Under the pieces are notes generated by a model. The model ran no database searches and was not told where the DNA came from. It worked only from the letters and a program-made list of their open reading frames with translations. A stretch of 64,000 nucleotides of DNA, taken from NCBI GenBank assembly GCA_001749745.1, contig JWTM01000101.1, positions 248,001 to 312,000 on the forward strand, in the 5' to 3' direction. This DNA is from Candidatus Marispirochaeta associata. GTDB lineage: Bacteria > Spirochaetota > Spirochaetia > JC444 > Marispirochaetaceae. Each line of letters begins with the position of its first letter. The first letter of the stretch is position 1. This document shows positions 47,416-55,422 of this stretch, piece after piece. The position numbers were made by a program, and so were the translations under genes.

Positions 47416-50343
47416 ATGTCACTCCTTACGGCCACACTCTTCGGACCTCCGACGATTTTCTCGGCGGGAGACGCCGTCGGCGGCCTGCGCCACAAGAGCA
47501 CGGCGCTTTTCGCCTATTTGGCGGTCGAAGGCCGTCCGGTAGGCCGGGATACCCTGGCGACTCTGTTCTGGCCCCGGTCGGGACAGACCCAGGCCCGAGC
47601 CAACCTTCGCAGCTGCATCTTCCAGCTCAACGAGATCCTCGGTACCTCGCTGGTCAACAACGGTAGCGATCTTCTGAAGCTTGATCTTGAGCGATGCCGA
47701 GTCGATGTGGTCGAGTTCCGGAAGCGTGTAGCCGAGGCCCGATCCGCGGCGGATGATAGCCTTCGGGAAAAACGCCTGACCGAAGCGGAGTCGCTCTTTA
47801 CCGCTCCCTTCCTAGAGGGCTTTACCCTGCCGGATTGTCCGGATTTTGATACCTGGGAGTTCTTGCACGAGGAACTTTTCCGGCGACAACTCTCATCGGT
47901 TCTCTACGACCTCATCGAGTTCGCATCCCTCAGAAGCAACTGGACCGACTCCCTGCGTCTGGGGCGAAGATTGATCGCTCTGGATCCTCTGGAGGAGGGG
48001 AGCCATCGGCTGGTGATGCGTCTGCTGGCCAGGTCCGGACAGCGATCGGCGGCCATCGAGCAGTACCGGGAGTGCCGCCGCTTTCTTGCGGAGGAGCTGG
48101 ATGAGGAGCCTGAGCTTCAGACAGAAGAGCTCCTGCAGGAGATCAGCTCCGGCTTATCCTCGGATATTTTTATCCCCTCCCCTTCAGTACCCCAGCTGGC
48201 GAACAGCTTCTTCGGACGTCAACAGGAACTTCAGTCTATTCGGGAGATCTTCTCGAGCGGCGGAAGGCTCTGTACCCTTACCGGACCGGCGGGAGCAGGC
48301 AAGACCCGGCTCGCGATAGAGGGTTGCAGATCGGCGGCCGCCCTTTTCCCGGGGGGATTGATCTTTATTGAATTGAGTAGAATCAACTGTCCCGACGAAC
48401 TGCCGGCGGTAATCAGCGCCGCCTGCGGGTTGCGGGAGAGCTTCTCATCCGCGGAGGAGGCGATTGGCCTCTTGGTGCGCTACTTCAGCGGTTCGAAGAT
48501 CCTACTGGTCCTCGATAATTTCGAACATCTCGTTGAATGCAGGGATTTCATCGATGCATTGCTGAACCGATCCTCCAGTCTGTCTCTGCTGGTAAGCAGC
48601 CGCGAGGGGTTACAAATAGGTCATGAACGAATCCTAGAGGTCCACCCCTTCGACGTGAGCGGCGACGAAGCGGCGGATGCCTCTGCCCTCTTCCTCGACC
48701 GGGCCCGGCTGATCCTCGAAGCCGAGGAGCTCGAGACAATTCCCCTGGATAAGATCGTCGATATCTGCAGCCTTCTCGACGGACTCCCCTTAGCGATAGA
48801 GTTGGCTGTGCCCCTGTTGAAGGTTTTTACCATCGAGGAGCTGCGGAAGAGCTTGACCCAGCCCCTAAAGATTCTCCGTTCCGGCATCAACGACTCCGCA
48901 TCGCGACACTCCTCTCTTCAGAAGGCGATCAGCTCGAGTGTCTCCCTACTCAGTCGTGAGGAAGCGCGACTCTTCAGCGCTCTCTCGGTATTCGCCGGGG
49001 GATTTTCCCTCACCGCGGCGGCCGAGATCTGCGGAGATGCGGGTAGCGAGGCCGGGTGTCCGGTACTGCTCCGATCCCTGATACAGAAGAGCCTGGTTCG
49101 GGAGAACGGTCGGCTGAGGAGCGGCGAGAAGCGCTTCTTTCTACTCGAAAGTATCCGTCAGTATGCCCGGTTGCAGATAGAAGCAATCGACACCTTTGCG
49201 GAAATCCTGCGGCGGTTCGTCGACTACTACCGCAACATGGTAGCCGACCTCAGTTCCCTCTTCGATGGTCCCCGGGAGAGCGAAGCCGTACATCTTCTCG
49301 AGTTGGACGATGCTAATCTTCGCCAGCTTTTGCAGACCCTCTACAGTGATGCGCAGTATAGCGAGGGGGTACGAATCTGCATCGATCTCCACTGGTTCTG
49401 GTATCGTCGGGGATACTTTGTCCTCGGCGAACGCTGGTTGGCGGCCTTTTTGGAGGCCCTCCCCTCCGATCAGATTCGTCTGCGTGCGGCGGGAATCGCC
49501 TCCCGGGCTTGGCTCCTCTTTGTGGGCGGACAGTGGCGGCGGGCGCAGGAGCTGTATGCGGAGAGTCTCTACCTTAGCCGCGAGACGGGAGATGCGGCGA
49601 CGGAGGCGCGGGCCTTGTCCGGCGTCGGGGTCTCCCTGCGCTGGATGGGGGATACCGTCCGGGGAGAGGAATACGCCCTGCAGGCGGTCGATGCGGCTCG
49701 ACAAACGGGCGATCGGCCCCTGATTATCTTCACGCTCATCTGGGCCTATGCTACCACCGGCGGTGAAAGCGACGACAATACCGCGGTGGCCGAGCTCGAG
49801 CGGGCGGCTGAACTCTCCCGGGCAAGCGGAAATCAATGGTATTACGCCCATGCACTGAATGGCCTGGGGGATATTCGAAGCGCTCGAGGGGAGTTTGACC
49901 GGGCCTTGGCTGATTATCAGATCTCATTGCAGCTTTTTCAGGATCTGGGGGACCGCTGGATGTGCGCCTGGTGCGAGGAGGGAATGGGACTCGCAGCCTT
50001 GCGACAACACCGATATGTTGAAGCCGCCCGGCGGAGCGCGGAGGCTCTACGCCTCTTCGCTGAAGTAGGGGATCGGATGAACGTCGCAGTGCTGCTGGTG
50101 CGGATGGCCGATCTGGCCCTTCACTTAAGCCGGCGAGAGACAGCGGCCCGTTACGCAGGCGGCGCATCCCTGATTCTCGACTCGGTCCGGGATACCGACG
50201 AAGGCCGTTCCCCGCGACTTACCAGGGCCCGGGAACGCTGCAGAGAGTACGAGATCGATTATCCTCAATACTGGGCGGCAGGGCGAGCAATGAGGATAGA
50301 CGAGTTGCTCGAGGGAGATGTGTGGAGCGAGAGCGAAGCCTGA
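47416..50343 (+). CDS. large SARP/BTAD-type transcriptional regulator with NB-ARC ATPase
   Basis: A 975-residue regulator. The N-terminal winged helix (about 5-95; LFGPPTIFSAG..., HKSTALFAYLAVEGRPVGRDTLATLFWP) and the bacterial transcriptional activation domain BTAD (about 100-245) match the AfsR/SARP family. A STAND-type ATPase follows (Walker A GPAGAGKTR near residue 295, LLVLDNFEHL Walker B), then a long TPR region (about 620-960). Large AfsR-like activators are best known in actinomycetes and are signal-integrating switches. The targets are unknown; the preceding genes encode NTF2-like proteins. The start ATG lacks a clear ribosome binding site. Its stop abuts the rlmN stop. Confidence 0.85.
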   Translation: MSLLTATLFGPPTIFSAGDAVGGLRHKSTALFAYLAVEGRPVGRDTLATLFWPRSGQTQARANLRSCIFQLNEILGTSLVNNGSDLLKLDLERCRVDVVEFRKRVAEARSAADDSLREKRLTEAESLFTAPFLEGFTLPDCPDFDTWEFLHEELFRRQLSSVLYDLIEFASLRSNWTDSLRLGRRLIALDPLEEGSHRLVMRLLARSGQRSAAIEQYRECRRFLAEELDEEPELQTEELLQEISSGLSSDIFIPSPSVPQLANSFFGRQQELQSIREIFSSGGRLCTLTGPAGAGKTRLAIEGCRSAAALFPGGLIFIELSRINCPDELPAVISAACGLRESFSSAEEAIGLLVRYFSGSKILLVLDNFEHLVECRDFIDALLNRSSSLSLLVSSREGLQIGHERILEVHPFDVSGDEAADASALFLDRARLILEAEELETIPLDKIVDICSLLDGLPLAIELAVPLLKVFTIEELRKSLTQPLKILRSGINDSASRHSSLQKAISSSVSLLSREEARLFSALSVFAGGFSLTAAAEICGDAGSEAGCPVLLRSLIQKSLVRENGRLRSGEKRFFLLESIRQYARLQIEAIDTFAEILRRFVDYYRNMVADLSSLFDGPRESEAVHLLELDDANLRQLLQTLYSDAQYSEGVRICIDLHWFWYRRGYFVLGERWLAAFLEALPSDQIRLRAAGIASRAWLLFVGGQWRRAQELYAESLYLSRETGDAATEARALSGVGVSLRWMGDTVRGEEYALQAVDAARQTGDRPLIIFTLIWAYATTGGESDDNTAVAELERAAELSRASGNQWYYAHALNGLGDIRSARGEFDRALADYQISLQLFQDLGDRWMCAWCEEGMGLAALRQHRYVEAARRSAEALRLFAEVGDRMNVAVLLVRMADLALHLSRRETAARYAGGASLILDSVRDTDEGRSPRLTRARERCREYEIDYPQYWAAGRAMRIDELLEGDVWSESEA

Positions 50344-51408
50344 TCAATCCTTTCCGGTCGCTAACTGACCGCAAGCGGCGTTGACCCCGCGGCCTTTCTT
50401 GTAGCGAAGCACCACCGTCAGCCCCCGCTTCTCCAGGGCGGCCTGGAACGCCAGCACCTCATCCTCATCCGGCTCGGCGAGAGCGACTTCCCGTCCGTCG
50501 GGGAGGAGGACCGGGGCTATCCCGGTTGCCGGATTCCAGGGGATCAGGTTGATATTGCACGAAAGCCTTGCGGCGAAGCGGGCCGTTAGATCCGCATCCT
50601 CCCTCCGGTGATTGATCTCTTTCAGGAGTACGTATTCCAGGGTTATTCGGCGGCCGCCTGCTTCTTGATAGGCCTGTAATGCCTCCTTGAGCCGGGGCAG
50701 GGGATTCCGCTGTTCCACCGGCATCAGCGCACTTCGCAGGCCGGGGTCGGCGGCGACCAGGCTGACCGCCAAGCGCACTTGGGGATGGTCGTCCGCCAGG
50801 CGCCGGATTCCTTCCGGGACGCCGGAGGTCGAGACGGTTATTCTCCGAGGGCTCATGGCCCGCCCCTTGGGGTGGGTCAAGATGGTGATCGCCCTCGAGA
50901 GTTCCTCGTAATTCATGAAGGGTTCGCCCATGCCCATGAAGACGACCGAATCGAGCCCCGCCTCCACATCCGGGAGCCGTTCAAGCCGGTAGAACTGTTC
51001 GATGATCTCCGCGGCGGTCAGGTTGCGGTGCAGGCCCATGGTCGCAGTTTTACAAAAGGCGCAGCCCATGGCGCAGCCGGCTTGGGTCGAGATACAGGCG
51101 GTGTGACGTCCGGCGCCGTCGTTTAGCAGGACCGCCTCGATCCGTTCGCCGTCGCTAAGCGAGATACGCAGCTTGCGAGTGCCGTCGGGCGAGCTCTCGT
51201 CGGCATCCTGTCGACCGCTAAAAAGAGAGTAGTCCGCCTGAAGATGCGAACGGAGGGCTTTGGGGAGGGTATGCATCTGCTCGAAATCTGCGGCGCCGTT
51301 GCGGTGGAGCCACTCGAAAATCTGTTTGCCCCGGAACCGCGGTTCCGGAGCAATGAGGGCACTAATCTCTTCGGGCAGGGCCGAAAGCAGCGATGCCCGG
51401 TTACTCAT
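50344..51408 (-). CDS. rlmN: 23S rRNA/tRNA adenine-C2 methyltransferase RlmN
   Basis: A 354-residue radical-SAM enzyme. The CxxxCxxC cluster motif CAMGCAFC (112-119) and the second essential Cys in VNAACGQL near the C-terminus (the methyl-carrying cysteine) are visible, as is the N-terminal helical domain (FRGKQIFEWLHR). It makes 2-methyladenosine in 23S rRNA (A2503) and in some tRNAs. It follows the TPR gene by six bases on the minus strand and probably shares its operon. Confidence 0.95.
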   Translation of the reverse strand: MSNRASLLSALPEEISALIAPEPRFRGKQIFEWLHRNGAADFEQMHTLPKALRSHLQADYSLFSGRQDADESSPDGTRKLRISLSDGERIEAVLLNDGAGRHTACISTQAGCAMGCAFCKTATMGLHRNLTAAEIIEQFYRLERLPDVEAGLDSVVFMGMGEPFMNYEELSRAITILTHPKGRAMSPRRITVSTSGVPEGIRRLADDHPQVRLAVSLVAADPGLRSALMPVEQRNPLPRLKEALQAYQEAGGRRITLEYVLLKEINHRREDADLTARFAARLSCNINLIPWNPATGIAPVLLPDGREVALAEPDEDEVLAFQAALEKRGLTVVLRYKKGRGVNAACGQLATGKD

Positions 51409-51414
51409 TACGGA

Positions 51415-52557
51415 TTAACGGCCCAGTCGCAGGCTGTCGAGCATGTTGGAGACGTAGGTATTGCGAATACCCAGCCGCTGGAAGCTGGTCAGGATATCGA
51501 TGGCCTGGTCCTTCTCGTTCAGCTGCAGATGGCATTCGGCGATCTCGGTGTAGAGCCGGTGGTTCTTGGGATCGTTCTTCAAGAGGCCGTGGAGACTCTC
51601 TATCGCCTCGCGATAATTCCCCCGGGCCTTATTGATCAGGGCCAGTCCCAGAATAGCGTAGGCGTCGAACTCGATATTGAGGGCCTTGTGGTAATATTCC
51701 TCGGCCATATCGAAGTTGCCCATATGTCGGTAGGAGTCTCCTGCCCGGGTCAGGATTACCTTGTTCCGGGGATCCCGGGAGAGGATCCGCTGCCAGTACT
51801 CCAAGGACTCCTCGTGCCGATCGAGTCCGCGGTAGCAGTCGGCCATGCCGAAGAGGGCGTAGAAGTTGTTGGGCTCCTGATCGAGGGCGCGGCCGAAGTA
51901 GACCAGCCCCTTCTCGAAGGTCTTGAGCTTGCGGTGACAGTTCCCGAGGCTGGTCAGCACCCGGATGTCGACATCATCCTTCTTGACCTCCAGCATCCGT
52001 TCCCAGTAGCGCAAAGCATCCTCATACTCCCTGAAGTCGTAGTGGAGATGTCCCAGGCCGATTAACGCATAGGGGTTGTTCTCCTCCATCTCCAAGACCT
52101 TGAGATAGATCTCCTTGGAGCGGCGGAAATCCCGCACCTTGCGGTAGGCGTCGGCCACGCGGGTCAGGACGGTGACGTTGCTCGAATCGTGTTCAAGGTA
52201 GCGTTCCCAAATCTCTATGGCGTTGGAATACTGGTGCAGTGCTTTATAGCAGTCGGCCAGCCCGAAGAGGGCGTAATTGTTGCCCGGATGCGAAGCCAGG
52301 CAGCGTTGATAGTATTTGATTGCATCCCGGTGGCGGTTCTTCTTGCGAGCCGCATCGCCCAGGCCCACCAGGGCGTAGTTATTGTTCTCGTCCATCTCCA
52401 GAATCTTGTTAAAGCAGACGATGGCGTCTTCCACAAGATTCTCTTTCAAGAGCTGATAACCGCGCTTCGAGAGCTCGGAGATCTCATTCAGGCGCTCTTC
52501 CTCGGCTTGTTGCTCGGGGGTGAGCTCTCTCATCTGATCATTTTTGTCGCTCATCAC
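51415..52557 (-). CDS. tetratricopeptide-repeat protein
   Basis: A 380-residue protein of about ten TPR motifs (for example NNYALVGLGDAARKKNRHRDA and NNPYALIGLGHLHYDFREYED), no signal peptide, so a cytoplasmic scaffold. Several repeats share an unusually conserved NNYALxGLxD core, suggesting recent repeat expansion. It is the middle gene of a minus-strand run that ends with rlmN, one base after the preceding gene. Function beyond protein binding is not recognised. Confidence 0.9.
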   Translation of the reverse strand: MMSDKNDQMRELTPEQQAEEERLNEISELSKRGYQLLKENLVEDAIVCFNKILEMDENNNYALVGLGDAARKKNRHRDAIKYYQRCLASHPGNNYALFGLADCYKALHQYSNAIEIWERYLEHDSSNVTVLTRVADAYRKVRDFRRSKEIYLKVLEMEENNPYALIGLGHLHYDFREYEDALRYWERMLEVKKDDVDIRVLTSLGNCHRKLKTFEKGLVYFGRALDQEPNNFYALFGMADCYRGLDRHEESLEYWQRILSRDPRNKVILTRAGDSYRHMGNFDMAEEYYHKALNIEFDAYAILGLALINKARGNYREAIESLHGLLKNDPKNHRLYTEIAECHLQLNEKDQAIDILTSFQRLGIRNTYVSNMLDSLRLGR

Positions 52558-52558
52558 T

Positions 52559-52900
52559 CTATTTCCTCTCTTTTTCTTTTAACCATTTACGTACTACTGA
52601 TGCCATTGTTTCAATCAATGCGTCACGCTTATCCGGGGCCGGAGCGACCCAATACAAGCGAAGGGCTTCGATGTGTCTGTCCTGTTGTTCATAATACTGG
52701 CCGATCCGGATCAGACCGTCAGAGTAGCTGGTAGTAAGAAAGATCCGCTTCGCTTTTTCAATTTGACCCGCGTTAAATAGCTCATTGCCTTTTCGTATTA
52801 GCGTCGCGCGCTGCCCCGCACTCAGCTTAACGTCCGAACCGGCGGCAACCTTTAGGAACCCGTCCGGGGGTATCAACTTTAACGCTTCTCGTCTGTCCAT
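52559..52900 (-). CDS. hypothetical protein, TPR-like
   Basis: A 113-residue soluble, helical, basic protein. It ends with alternating charged residues (VVRKWLKEKERK). ADLxIRKGNELFNAGQIEKAKRIF and YSDGLIRIGQYYEQQDRHIEALRLY look like two TPR-type helix pairs. It is the first gene of the run with the larger TPR protein and rlmN, with a good promoter upstream. By its layout it may form a complex with its neighbour. No enzyme motif. Confidence 0.78.
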   Translation of the reverse strand: MDRREALKLIPPDGFLKVAAGSDVKLSAGQRATLIRKGNELFNAGQIEKAKRIFLTTSYSDGLIRIGQYYEQQDRHIEALRLYWVAPAPDKRDALIETMASVVRKWLKEKERK

Positions 52901-52923
52901 TAACTACGAAGTCCGCTGTTCCT

Positions 52924-52952
52924 ACTATAGTGAAAAGATATCCTAAAATCAA
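52924..52952 (-). promoter_or_regulatory. promoter for the TPR-rlmN operon
   Basis: Minus strand: TTGATT (52,952-52,947), 17-bp spacer, TATAGT (52,929-52,924); start codon 23 bases downstream at 52,900. Confidence 0.6.
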
Positions 52953-53007
52953 TGTTTTTTAATTAACAATTATTTAAATAATCTAAATTCTCCAACGGAA
53001 CCGACTC

Positions 53008-53592
53008 TTAGGCGTAGAGGGTTCCCTTGGTCGAGGCTACTCCGCCTGTTTTGGGTCTAAAGGATTGCCCCAGCGCCTTTCCCAGGGCCTTGAATAGCGC
53101 TTCCGCCATATGGTGGGAGTTCGTCCCGTAGCGGCAATCGGCGTGCAGGGTCAGTCCTCCTCGGGTGCTCAAGGCCACCAGGAATTCGTTTACCAGGCAG
53201 AAATCGAAGTCGCCGGCCCGCATCTGCGGAAAATCGGCCTTGAATACCAGGAAGGGCCGCCCGGAAGCGTCGACGGTTACCTCGCTTAAGGCCTCGTCCA
53301 TGGGGATCACGGCGTGACCGAAACGGCGCATCGGGCCGTGGGATGCAATCGCCTCGGAGAGGGCGTCCCCGAGTACCAGGCCGGTATCCTCCACCAGGTG
53401 GTGTGGGTCGACCTCTACATCCCCGTCGGCTTTAATCTCCAGGCCGAATCCGCCGTGGAAGGACATGGCGGTCAGCATGTGATTGAAGAAGGGCACCGGC
53501 GATTCAATCGCGGGTTCCGCCGCCTCGTCGAGCTTGAGGGTCAGTGTGATTTGGGTCTCTTTGGTATTCCGCTCTTTGGTAATGGTGCGCAT
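53008..53592 (-). CDS. hisB: imidazoleglycerol-phosphate dehydratase
   Basis: A 194-residue enzyme of histidine synthesis, the monofunctional form without a phosphatase domain. The two metal-binding motifs HHLVEDTG and HHMAEALFK are present, as expected for the manganese enzyme that dehydrates imidazoleglycerol phosphate. It is the last gene of hisZ-hisG-hisB, three bases after hisG. Confidence 0.95.
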   Translation of the reverse strand: MRTITKERNTKETQITLTLKLDEAAEPAIESPVPFFNHMLTAMSFHGGFGLEIKADGDVEVDPHHLVEDTGLVLGDALSEAIASHGPMRRFGHAVIPMDEALSEVTVDASGRPFLVFKADFPQMRAGDFDFCLVNEFLVALSTRGGLTLHADCRYGTNSHHMAEALFKALGKALGQSFRPKTGGVASTKGTLYA

Positions 53593-53595
53593 GCT

Positions 53596-54213
53596 CTATT
53601 CCGTATCTAATGTATCGACAAACTCGCCTATTTCCTGAAACTTGAGCTTGAAATAGGCCGGATTGGCGATCAGCCGCACCTGGATGTCGGCCAGCTTCTC
53701 GAAGACCTCTAAATCGTTGGCCTTGAGGGTGTTGCCGGTCTCTACCAGGTCGACGATGTAGGGGGTCAATCCGAGCACGGGGGCGAGCTCGACCGATCCG
53801 TTGAGCTTGATCACCTCCACCGGGATGCCGCGGTCGTGAAAGTAGTCCCGGGCAAAGCGGGTGAACTTGCTCGCCACCCGGATGCCGCCCTTAGAGAGAA
53901 CCAGCGATTCCCCCTTGCGACCGGCGAGACACATCGAGGTGGAACCGAAATCGAAGGTGTGGAGCTTGACGAAGGGGTAGCCGTACTCGTAGAGCACGTC
54001 CTCTCCGCAGACCCCGAGGCCGGCGATCCCGTGGTGGACGTAGACCGGCAGATCGGCGTTCTTGACCAGCAGGATCTTGATCCGGCCCTCGCTGTCGTGG
54101 GCGACCAGTTTGCGTTTCTCGAATTCGACCTTCATCCCGACCGATTCCATCCGTTCCAGTACTTGTTCAGTCAGCCGGCCCTTCGGCAAGGCCAGGGTAA
54201 GGGGGGCGCTCAT
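53596..54213 (-). CDS. hisG: ATP phosphoribosyltransferase catalytic subunit, short form
   Basis: A 205-residue HisG of the short type, which lacks the C-terminal ACT regulatory domain and needs HisZ for activity. Visible are LALPKGRLTEQVLERME, the GVCGEDVLYEY region and the PRPP loop-like LTPYIVDLVETGNTLKANDL. It catalyses the first step of histidine biosynthesis. It overlaps hisZ by four bases. Confidence 0.95.
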   Translation of the reverse strand: MSAPLTLALPKGRLTEQVLERMESVGMKVEFEKRKLVAHDSEGRIKILLVKNADLPVYVHHGIAGLGVCGEDVLYEYGYPFVKLHTFDFGSTSMCLAGRKGESLVLSKGGIRVASKFTRFARDYFHDRGIPVEVIKLNGSVELAPVLGLTPYIVDLVETGNTLKANDLEVFEKLADIQVRLIANPAYFKLKFQEIGEFVDTLDTE

Positions 54214-55295
54214 AGGCGTACAATCCTTCCGGCGGCCCGTTTCTCGGCCGCGTCTCTATAGCGTTCTGCAAAGCTCGAGCCGGCGGCCCGTTCGGTATCC
54301 TTTTCCGGGGCGAAACGTTCCGGTCGGCCGACAAGGGGTTCGACCTTGCGGAGCAGCAGCGAGAAGCCGACCGAGGGGCTCTGGAAGCCGAAGGTGTCCA
54401 GCAGGTTATCGTATCTGCCGCCCGATAAAAAGGCGGAGTCGACTCCTTCCAGATAGGCCTGAAATACCATTCCGGTGTGGTAGGCCTGGCTTCCGGTCTC
54501 CGAAAGGTCGATGCGGAGATCGAGCCCCGGATTCTGCTCCTCCACCAGGCGGGCGATCTCGGCCAGCTCACCCAGACAGGCCTTGAACTCCTCGCCGAGG
54601 CCTTCGCCGAGACTCTCTATCGAGCTGTTATACTCCTTCGGGTTACCGATGAAGGAGAGGAGCTCGATAATCCGGGAACGGTCCGCTCGTTCGGCGATCA
54701 GCCCCTCCATCTCTTCTGTATCGCGCAGGGAGACGGCCTTGAAAAAGGTTTTCGCCTCCTCCGGGGAGAGATCCCGGGCGGCTTCGTGAATAAGGGCGGA
54801 TGAACCGATATGCACTGCCGCGGGGAGCTCCAGGAGCTCGAGAATCTCAGCCGCCATCAAGAGGATTTCGCCGTCGCCTTCGATGCCGGGCGTGCCGATC
54901 AGTTCGGCGCCGAGCTGGTAGAACTCATTCTTGGAGATATCCTCCTGTTGCTGGTGGCGCAGGATCGAATCGGCGTACCAGACCCGTACCGGAAGGTCCT
55001 CCTCCGTCAGGGCCATACCCATCTGCTTGGCCAGAAAGAGGGTAACGTCGTTTCTGAGCATCAGAAGATCGCCGTCCCGATCCATCATGCGGTAGATAGA
55101 CTCGGCGGAACTCTCGTCCAGCAGGGGTTTGTAGATATCGTAAAAATCGAAGACCGGGGTCTCCGCCGGAAGGTAGCCCCACTGGGTAAGCAGCCGGTCG
55201 AGCTCGCTCAAGATCCTCCGGTGACGATAGGCCTCCTCCAGGAAGAATCCCTCGGTTCCGGGGGGGATTTGTAACAGCCTCCGTTGTGCGCTCAT
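54210..55295 (-). CDS. hisZ: ATP phosphoribosyltransferase regulatory subunit
   Basis: A 361-residue paralogue of histidyl-tRNA synthetase without the tRNA-binding domain. It has PPGTEGFFLEEAYRHRRI, MLRNDVTLFLAKQM (motif 2 region) and LSGGRYDNLLDTFG. HisZ activates and makes histidine-sensitive the short HisG encoded just downstream, with which it overlaps (ATGA). A GAGGAG ribosome binding site and an extended -10 promoter lie upstream. A stand-alone HisS is not in the window, and the pairing with short HisG favours HisZ. Confidence 0.92.
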   Translation of the reverse strand: MSAQRRLLQIPPGTEGFFLEEAYRHRRILSELDRLLTQWGYLPAETPVFDFYDIYKPLLDESSAESIYRMMDRDGDLLMLRNDVTLFLAKQMGMALTEEDLPVRVWYADSILRHQQQEDISKNEFYQLGAELIGTPGIEGDGEILLMAAEILELLELPAAVHIGSSALIHEAARDLSPEEAKTFFKAVSLRDTEEMEGLIAERADRSRIIELLSFIGNPKEYNSSIESLGEGLGEEFKACLGELAEIARLVEEQNPGLDLRIDLSETGSQAYHTGMVFQAYLEGVDSAFLSGGRYDNLLDTFGFQSPSVGFSLLLRKVEPLVGRPERFAPEKDTERAAGSSFAERYRDAAEKRAAGRIVRL

Positions 55296-55365
55296 CGATC
55301 ATCTCCTCTTTTGTTACGGTGGCCATCGGACGTGGGCGTCCTCCGGCTCCGCTCCGCCTCAAACG

Positions 55366-55374
55366 ACTATAACA
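55366..55374 (-). promoter_or_regulatory. extended -10 promoter for hisZGB
   Basis: Minus strand TGTTATAGT (55,374-55,366); the -35 TGGTAA (55,394-55,389) is weak. A leader of about 60-65 nt with no T-box or obvious attenuator follows. Confidence 0.4.
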
Positions 55375-55422
55375 GATCGATCGGGGCTTTACCAGAAGAG
55401 GAGGATCTACAATACTTGAGGT

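Noticed and set aside
55296..55422. Histidine-operon attenuator or T-box before hisZ
   Set aside because: No run of His codons, no terminator hairpin with U tract and no T-box core was seen in the leader.
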